64,000 nt of DNA from Saururus chinensis (lineage: Eukaryota > Streptophyta > Magnoliopsida > Piperales > Saururaceae), in contig CP141148.1 in assembly GCA_035235625.1 (NCBI GenBank), forward strand, positions 32,055,057 to 32,119,056. The letters run 5' to 3'. Within the stretch, counting starts at the first letter, position 1. Each line of letters opens with the position of its first letter. The notes under the pieces are model-generated. The model did no database searches, was not told the DNA's origin, and worked only from the letters and a program-made list of their open reading frames with translations. Of the stretch, positions 57,076-64,000 are shown in pieces. A program made the position numbers and the translations under genes.

Positions 57076-59611
57076 AGCATGTCCATAATACACGTACAAA
57101 TCATACTAACATATTCGCTAGCCATCACTAGCTCACACATATACCACATCCATAAAACATACATACATCTCATACATATCATATGTATCTCAACGTGATA
57201 TAATTCATTATCTTACATCATACAAACATATCATGATTTAATATACAAACACATGGGATCTTACAATCCTAACATGCTACTACTCATTCAAGCATGTCAT
57301 GATGAAGTTACAAGTTCAAAGTTCCCCTACCTCGTAATCATGACATTTGATGGCGAGCACACGATAGTGGCAGCGTCGGTGGCGGAGTTGGCAGTCAAAA
57401 TCATTGCCTAGCTGAGAGAGCTATTGTCCCGAGGTTTAGGAAGCGCCGAAACTACACACGGCCAAATGGGGTGTCAAAGTCAAGCAGCAAAATCCACAAT
57501 CCACGGTGGCAGACTAGGGGCGGCCGGGAGAAAGATCGTGCCAACGAGTGGCAGGCGTACACACTAAAATTTGACTGGCAGTTGAAGAATACACAACTAG
57601 TCACAAGACGTCGAAATCGGCCATGGACAGCACCCAATGGCGTCGATTTCATGTTCACAAGGGCCCACATAAGGGTGGAGGGCGTGGAGCGACACTCGAG
57701 GACGAAGGAGAGGTAGTGGAGGACTCAGATGTCAATTCCAGATGATGGCAAAGCCATCTGACGGTCAGGCGACGCCAAAGCGACACCAAAACCCTAACCC
57801 GCACGCACAGCTACTTGCACATGTAGCCAAAGGGAGGGGAGAGAGGGCTAGACGGTGTTGGCCCAAAGCTCATAAGGGCGGTAGGGCCATACCAAGGGTG
57901 GTGACCAACGAAGATGGCCTTTGCCATTGTCGTGTCGAGGTAGGCCGACTAGAGGCCATACGGTGTCCAGTGGAGGTAGGACGGTAAGAGGGCAAAATAT
58001 GGCGCTCTCTATAGCGGTCAGACACATAATCAATAGAGGGGGAACCTGCCTCATGCCGAAGAAGAGGGTCGTTGCCGCACTAGGGCGGCCAGCAATCTCC
58101 ACGCTGAGACCCCCCACACTAAGGTGGTCCAAAGGGTGTTCGGCATCCAACGATGCTCAATGGCCCAAAACGGGTGGAAAACCCTGGGTACAAAGGAGCA
58201 GGGTTTATTGGCAGCTCTGGCCGACTCCATTGTGGCCCTAGCGGCCAAGAGGAGCTATCTCTGGCCAGAGGTGATGACCAAAGTCAACGGCAACACGCCG
58301 GACAAATTGCACAATGAGGAGCAAAGGCTCGATTTTCTGTGGACGAGCACATCAACCGGCGGGCGACAGATCTCGTTCTAGTGGAACGGATGGGACGAAG
58401 GCTAAACTAGGCTGGGTGGAAACATCCACCATTGTTGCCCAACCGGAGAGAAGCCAAACAAAGGTCTGGTGGGTCAAGTCCGGCATCCGGTATCCAGCTG
58501 ATGGTGGAAGCCAGTGAACTCATACACGGCAAAAATAGGGAGATGAGGGAGAGGCAGACCGGAATAGTGCTAGGGTCGGTGAACATGAGCTGGGACAGTG
58601 GCCCAACTGTCGTCAGGCCGGGGCGGAGCCAGACAGAGGTCTATCGTCTGTGGCTCGCAACTGCCGGCCTTTGTTCCACCAAAACCAAGCATCGACGGAA
58701 TAGGGGAGGTGGAGGCATTTGGCCGGAGGAAAATGGAAGGGCGGAGGTGGAACCGGGCATGGAGAGGTGGCCCACAACCTTCGCCGGACCAAGGCCATTC
58801 GGACTGAGTCTGACCGGGGCATCCAACGGCGTCTGAAGCCAGTCGGCGATTTGGATCGAAGGGGGCGGAAAACAGAGCACCGGAGAGGAAAAGAGGGTTG
58901 GGGCGGCGGAGGAAGACCACTGGGGCTGGGAGAGGTGCCCATCGCCGTCGCCGGGCTGGGCCGGAGCTGTGGGCGGTCGGCCGGCCCTCACTGGCCAACG
59001 ACAGCGGCTGAATCAGTGACCAAAGGGGAGGAACAAAACAGGGCAGAGGCGGAAATGGGATGGAGTGGCAGAGCGGAGGCCCACTGGGCCGGGAGGGGTG
59101 GCCTCCCCTCGTCGCCAGCCCAAGGTGGAGCCATGGCCGGCCATCCGGCCCTCGCCGGCTCACGGTGGCGGCGGAACGACATAAAATAGAGAGATGAGGG
59201 AGCTAACCGGGGAGGCGGGTGGCCCGGCCGTGGGGCCGGGACGGTGGCCCCCTTGCCGTCGCATGGCCGGGGCGAAACCGATGGTGGCGGCCCTACGGCC
59301 CACCGGCGGCCAGCTACGGCTAGGACATCGAAGAGAGGGGGGGAAACACTGTTCCAAATTTTTTTCTGGATCGGGCCGAACCCAATCTTTTCGTTTTCTT
59401 TTTTTTTTCGTCTGCAGTCCCTTGTCCTCTGCAATACCTTCTTTAACGATTTTTTGCACCGTAAACGTGCATCTAGGCCCGTGGCCTACGACTGGACTCA
59501 CACCCGACTATACGAGTCGTGACCAAATATGTCGAAGCGTCATATTTTTCCACAGAAAATGATCAGAAAAATCTCAAAAAATTGTAAAAAAATCAGGGAC
59601 CTTACAGCTTG

Positions 59612-59988
59612 TTGCCTTGCTAGCTATCATGTCAGGAGCCCATCCGCTAGGGGGATGGGGCTCTCCGACTTGTCGGGCGGCTGTCTGGCCTTATGGCAGT
59701 GTTGGATACAAAGGCCCTTGCATGCACTTGGCTGAGATGGATTGTTTAGATGTCCGAGTTGCTTAAGTTGGATCTGTGCATCGCAAGGAGGTGTCACTCT
59801 CCGGCTAGCTCGCTTGGCAACAAGTCCCGGCATGTCCGCCTTGGGACGGGTTCATTGCTTAGCTTCGCGGGCTAGACGCTTGGTCGAATGGCATGAGGTC
59901 ATGACCTTGATGAAGAAAGGCTTACTCGCTCGGCTGTTTGGCCTCACGAATACCACACGGTAGGCATTCCCCGAGCGTCCCCGTAACA
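59612..59988 (+). repeat. 3' LTR of the outer element, second part
   Basis: Continues the LTR sequence broken at 45859 (TTGCCTTGCTAGCTATCATG onward) and ends CCCCGTAACA, matching the 5' LTR end CCCCGTGACA with one change. Confidence 0.9.
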
Positions 59989-61389
59989 ACACGCTAGCAC
60001 ACGTTAGTGCCAAAACCACTGACACTAATGTACACCAATGTGTGTGCCGTCGATTTCACGGATAAAGAGTTCTCATGTGCTCCTTATACACACACATGAA
60101 GGGTTCTCGTGTATTCCTTACATTGAGCACATTATTATAATAAAATATTAAAATACTTCTCAAAACGAAGAGCCTTCCATGGCCAACTTTTAGTCGGGGC
60201 ATTTTGCATGCGGTACATTGTGTGGAGTCAAGTGGTTTGGAAACTTCTTCTACACCTATAAAATCATTAGTGCATCCTAAAGTTGGTCATGTAGTTTTTA
60301 ACCTACATAAGGAGGTATCTACATTAAAAAACAATGTTATATCCCTTGTGCGTTATTATTTTTAAATCCATTGCTTTTTGCTGCAATTTGTGCTTAATTT
60401 AATTAGACTAGTCAGGATGTTTTAATATGTATGAATCACATTAAAATATCATGTTAGGTGGTAGTTTTGCTTGGTTGCATACCATTTTTTTTGTTTTGTT
60501 TTGTTTTATTCTTTTCTAAGATTGGTTGTATAGTATACCACTGCCTCACAGCTACATTCTTTGTAGCTTGCCAGAAAATCCCTCACATGACGTGTAGAGT
60601 TGACCAAAAGCAGTCCATGAGACCATGACTATGTCCATACAATCTTTTAGACGCCCTTCCAATATACAAACAAATACGAGAATAAGTAGACGTTATTTAA
60701 GTTCCGTCTTCACAAGGGGCAAAGCCCGATTGATCAAAAGAATTGATGCACCCAACGGCTATCCAACATGGTATCATGGTAATGGTAACTAATTTCAATG
60801 CTCTACAGTAATAATAAGAGTACACGTACTAATGTTAATACGTGCATCATTAATCCTAAATATTAATGGCTCTTATGCATTCCTTGAACAATAAGAGTGC
60901 AAAGGGCATCAAGAAGGCCCACCCCTATAAATATATAGAAAAAATGTGTCGTCCACCTGAAAGAGTTGAACTTGGGATGACGACATTTACCCGTTAGTCA
61001 TTGTACGACAGCCTCCGTCATTCTATTTCAATCCAACAACGCATACTACACGGAGGTGAGCAGATAATTTTAATTGACACACAACATTAAATTTTGATCA
61101 GACGGCTCACAATGTCTGGGCTTATGTATATCAACTATTTTCTGAGAAAAAATCTCCAATAGATGAAACATTCGCACAAGAAGCATCTAAAGAACACTTA
61201 AAACTGATCTGCACACTCAGTATCCATTACCTGAGAAAATTTTCTCACTTAAACTGCCGGAGATGGTAAGAAGATACAGCAAAAAATTATTGCAGAAGAA
61301 ATAAAAGCTACATAGTAAAAAGGAAAAAGAAAAAAACGAATGCGCTTCCCTATCCTACCAAAAGAAGATTTCATATGTGATTTACATGA
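59989..61389. other. Intergenic DNA, nothing recognised
   Basis: AT-rich sequence between the retrotransposon nest and the 3' end of the GH17 gene. No coding frame or repeat terminus was recognised; it presumably includes the GH17 3' UTR. Confidence 0.5.
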
Positions 61390-64000
61390 TCATATCCACC
61401 GTATGGATGTAACTGCCAATACCCCAAACTGAAACAATATTTGCAAAAGCTGAGACCTCCTCCATCTCCACCTTAGCCTGAACATCACCAATTGCTGGGC
61501 GCTGCTCACGTCGGTCACATTGCTGGACACCTTATCTGGGATGCTGATCACCTTCTTGCTGCTATTCAAACATGTAAACTCTGAATCACTACAACAAGAT
61601 GAGCTCTGCACCAGTCTAGAACACCACCAAAATTGTACCTATGGGTTGAAGCCATGGAAAAGCAAGCCCCTTCACAGGCCCTTTTTTCTTTTCATGAGTG
61701 CTCCCAACAAATTTTGTTTTAGGTCATACCGATTTACATTGCCATCCATATTTTTTGTGGGGAGAAAATATTTTCGTGGTCAGATTTTACTACCAAAGAG
61801 GGTGATCATGCTATGCAGGAGTCCTAGCACAGTACATAGAGACATGGAATCCTGATCAGGCTAGATGCGTCCTTTTTCAGGATCTCACGTTGGGGACAAA
61901 TTGTAAGACCAAACCTACTTAAACTCATTTTTTTACACTAAATCGTTCAAACTTTTTTTTTTTTCAAAAATGCAAATCCTTTAAATCTAGAACATAAAAA
62001 AAATACTACTTAAACCAATTGTAATCACTCAGTTCAATTTTTGAATCCCGTTTATATGAGCTCAGTTTCACGTGCACCTACGTAAGCCCAAGCTCTATAG
62101 CCGTTGGAATTTACATTTGATGGCCAATAATACTCAAGGATATTTAAACCTCTTAGCATTATGGGCCGTGAGATGTAAATTTGATGGCCCATAAAGCTCG
62201 GGATCATTCAGACTCGTGTGAGCCCGGACTTATATAAACTTTTTGCGTGTGTATTTCACTTGTGATAGAAAATTTTAAACCTGGATCAGTTTCACACAAC
62301 AATGTTTCCCCTCCTTATGATGTGGACAGTAATTGTCATAGAGTAAAGACACAAAGGTGTACTTTTACCTTCCAGGAAAGATGCAATTCCCGTGACCTGC
62401 AATCAAATTCCAAAAAAATGGTCAGAAGGAAACAAAAGAGCAACAGCATTTGTATCACAACTCCAGCTCAAAGGCTGCAACACTACTGCTTTGGTGAAGC
62501 GAACCTTCTTTCCCACATACACCACGTGACCTCCACCCCCACCATACATGAACATTTTGCAACAAAATCAACAACAAAAAAACACAGCCAACTCATCCGG
62601 ATTCCCACTCACCACAGCACCTCCATTCCCAAACCCTAAACCAGATGATAAATAAAATTTATTAACTATATAAAAAGGCAATTGCCTCCCAAAGTAAGTA
62701 CCAATCTCCATTTCTAACCCTAAGTGGACCAAAATAACATTATAAAAACATGATGTGATGGGTAGTTAAGTTCCAAAACAAATCAACGAGACATCATCTA
62801 TGTCGCCGACCTTAAATTATTAAAATATATGCTACTTTATCGTGATTAAGATATAAAGAAGGCAATATCCAAAAAAGGAAGGAATCATCATTTCCAACCA
62901 AAGTAAAGATGGACCCGTTACTACATAATTAACTAAGATAATTATTTACAACTCTTAGTATGAACAAAAGCACATCATATTAAAGGAAAAAGTCAATCAG
63001 CCTTGGGTCATACTTGCGTGCCCGGCCCGCTTGCCCCGTGAGTAACACAGCCGGCACAATTTGCCATTCAAATTGAACGGCCCAATGCACGTGCATCAAG
63101 GCATATAAATGAGATTAATAAGAAATTTAAATATGATGCGTAATTAGAAAACACATTAACGAGTTTGAAAAAAAAAGAATAATAATAATAATAATAATAT
63201 AACAGTGTTGCCCGGGTGTGCACCAATCTAGATTCGACAGCTCATAATACCCTGCTCTACTTATTTATGGTGATGTGCATGAGCGCTCAAATAAATTTTT
63301 TTTAATAACAAAAAAATATTTCAGTAAAACAATAAATAAATTAATAATAATTAATATTATTTAATAAATAAATTAATTAGGAATTGAACTTACTAGGATC
63401 AGTGGTGGTGATCATGGCGGCCCCTTTGAAATCGCATGACCCTGCCACCTTCCCCTCCATCTGGTAATAGCTATCAAACGCATACGATGCATGGGCCTTC
63501 ACGGTATTGGGCCCGTAGCAGGCCTCTCCGGGCTGGATCTCTGAGCAGTTGGCCCGGCCCGGCCCGCAGGCCCAGTCCAGCGCCGCCTGCAACGTCCTCG
63601 CGTCCACCACTTCCGCCGCCACGCAGAACGTCCGGTCGGTCGTGTCGTTGGCCAGCAGCCCCCCTGTCGCCCCCGCGTGCAGCAGATACGACGGCGTCCC
63701 GTTGCCGTAGAACAGGCCCCAGTGGGCCTCCGACACCGGACCCGGCCGCAGGTCCTCGTTGAACAGCTCGTAGATGTAGACGCTGGACGTGTACTCCGGC
63801 CGGGCCGGCGTCCCGGTCCGGCCCAGCACCCGCTTGATCAGGTTCGAGTTGTACGTGGCCGCGTTGTCGGCCGTAGCGTAGTGCGTCTCCCGGCCGTCGC
63901 CCTTGCTCGGCCATCCGGTTTCGGAGACGACGACCGGGACGGCGGTGACGTTGAAGTTCTTCATGGAGGAGTAGGCGGCGTCGATCATGGCGTCCAGGAC
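61390..64000 (-). CDS. Glucan endo-1,3-beta-glucosidase (GH17) with X8/CBM43 domain, 3' part
   Basis: Partial minus-strand gene; the 5' end lies beyond 64000. Exons 64000-63394, 62396-62369 (28 bases) and 61603-61390 join in frame to the last 282 residues. The first holds the end of the GH17 barrel with the nucleophile Glu in VVVSETGWPSKGD and the signature YIYELFNEDLRPGP. The X8 carbohydrate-binding module follows (TFCVAAEVV to GSCDFKGAAMITTTDP). The tiny second exon supplies the X8 ending HGNCIFPG. The last exon is a Ser-rich linker with a hydrophobic tail (LLQILFQFGVLAV), which fits a GPI-anchor signal, although an Arg/Trp-rich RLRWRWRR just before it is odd. The family cuts beta-1,3-glucan (callose) at the cell surface. 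The main exon is very GC-rich. The last-exon acceptor (CAGAG|C) was chosen to keep the long frame. Confidence 0.85.

Larger units (their letters stand above)
45860..59606 (-). mobile_element. Single-LTR (solo LTR-like) element of about 4.75 kb, itself interrupted
   Basis: Begins TGTGACGCCC at 45860 and ends GACCTTACA at 59606, flanked by perfect 5-bp duplications GCTTG (45855-45859 and 59607-59611). Without the inner chromovirus and its duplicated TTGCC it is about 4.75 kb, with no repeat of its own ends inside and no retroviral motifs, as expected for a solo LTR. On the minus strand it would start TGTAAGGTCCC, and a TATA-like hairpin at 46331-46350 sits about 480 bases before its end, where an LTR promoter would be. 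The part at about 58400-59350 is very GC-rich with long but motif-free open frames. Confidence 0.75.
42158..59988 (+). mobile_element. Outer non-autonomous LTR retrotransposon (interrupted)
   Basis: The element has a complete 5' LTR (42158-43026), a tRNA-Met primer site, a 2.35-kb interior (43027-45374) and a purine tract AAGTGGGGGAGAG before a 3' LTR at 45375. That LTR is broken after 45859 and resumes at 59612-59988 with the expected sequence (TTGCCTTGCTAGCTATCATG). Without the insert the element would be about 4.1 kb. The interior has no gag, protease, reverse transcriptase, RNase H or integrase motif in any frame, so it must have used proteins of another element. A clean 5-bp TSD is not visible. 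Confidence 0.85.

Noticed and set aside
58570-59500. Several 100-200 codon frames on both strands in the GC-rich part of the solo LTR-like element
   Set aside because: Low-complexity Pro/Arg/Gly-rich translations in overlapping frames, no motif, inside a sequence with LTR ends and target duplications.
42153-59993. ACAC on both sides of the outer retrotransposon as its target duplication
   Set aside because: Only four bases agree and the register is wrong for a 5-bp duplication; left unassigned.
62247-62639. 130-codon plus-strand frame near the GH17 gene
   Set aside because: It lies antisense across a GH17 intron and the 28-base exon, with no motif and biased composition.
63436-63914. Alternative frames over the GH17 exon
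   Set aside because: Shadows of the GC-rich exon; the accepted frame contains the catalytic Glu motif and the X8 cysteines.
1-64000. tRNA, rRNA, CRISPR arrays or bacterial-type operons
   Set aside because: None seen on reading both strands; the tRNA-Met-like 12-mers are retrotransposon primer sites, and the direct repeats lie inside transposons or introns without spacer structure.

Overview
The window is nuclear DNA from a flowering plant. Five intron-containing plant genes lie among plant-type transposons: LTR retrotransposons with initiator-Met-tRNA primer sites, LINE fragments, Stowaway-like MITEs and a TRIM. GC-rich first or main exons (TDP2-like, GH17) beside very AT-rich introns and spacers would fit a non-grass monocot, but that is inference and the species cannot be named from sequence alone.

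Layout. (1) 468-17391 (+): a complete 34-exon gene for the meiotic crossover protein MSH5. Its introns carry a sense LINE reverse-transcriptase fossil, two MITEs, a tandem duplication and, in the 2.7-kb intron 26, antisense LINE pieces and a TRIM-like element. (2) 18263-21322: a badly decayed Ty3/gypsy element with recognisable LTRs. (3) 24138-26836 (+): a five-exon GDSL esterase/lipase. (4) 29267-34559 (+): a 15-exon rhamnogalacturonan lyase (PL4 type), tail to tail with (5) 35122-38029 (-): a four-exon tyrosyl-DNA phosphodiesterase 2 homologue with two RanBP2-type zinc fingers. (6) 38030-42157: gene-free DNA with MITEs and a 1.6-kb segment bounded by Stowaway-like ends. (7) 42158-59988: a three-level nest of LTR elements. 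A non-coding LTR retrotransposon has its 3' LTR split by a single-LTR element of about 4.75 kb (TSD GCTTG), which is itself split by a 9-kb chromovirus on the minus strand (TSD TTGCC). (8) 61390-64000 (-): the 3' part of a beta-1,3-glucanase with an X8/CBM43 module, running off the window.

The host genes do not form a pathway. MSH5 works in meiotic recombination, TDP2 in removal of topoisomerase 2 adducts, the PL4 and GH17 enzymes on cell-wall polysaccharides, and the GDSL enzyme on esters. Exon boundaries were set by hand from GT-AG (two GC-AG) splice sites, reading-frame continuity and family motifs; the summed exons keep frame in all five genes.

The most unusual item is in the chromovirus. 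Between its primer-binding site and gag lies an extra uninterrupted sense ORF (240 codons from the best ATG) with a very acidic middle and two C-terminal zinc-knuckle-like motifs, followed by three 66-bp direct repeats that each contain a small hairpin. The gag and pol of the same copy are broken by stops and shifts. Nesting order and visible LTR divergence agree: the outer LTR pair differs at about 19 of the first ~260 positions, all transitions, and the inner pair at about 12 of the first ~520.
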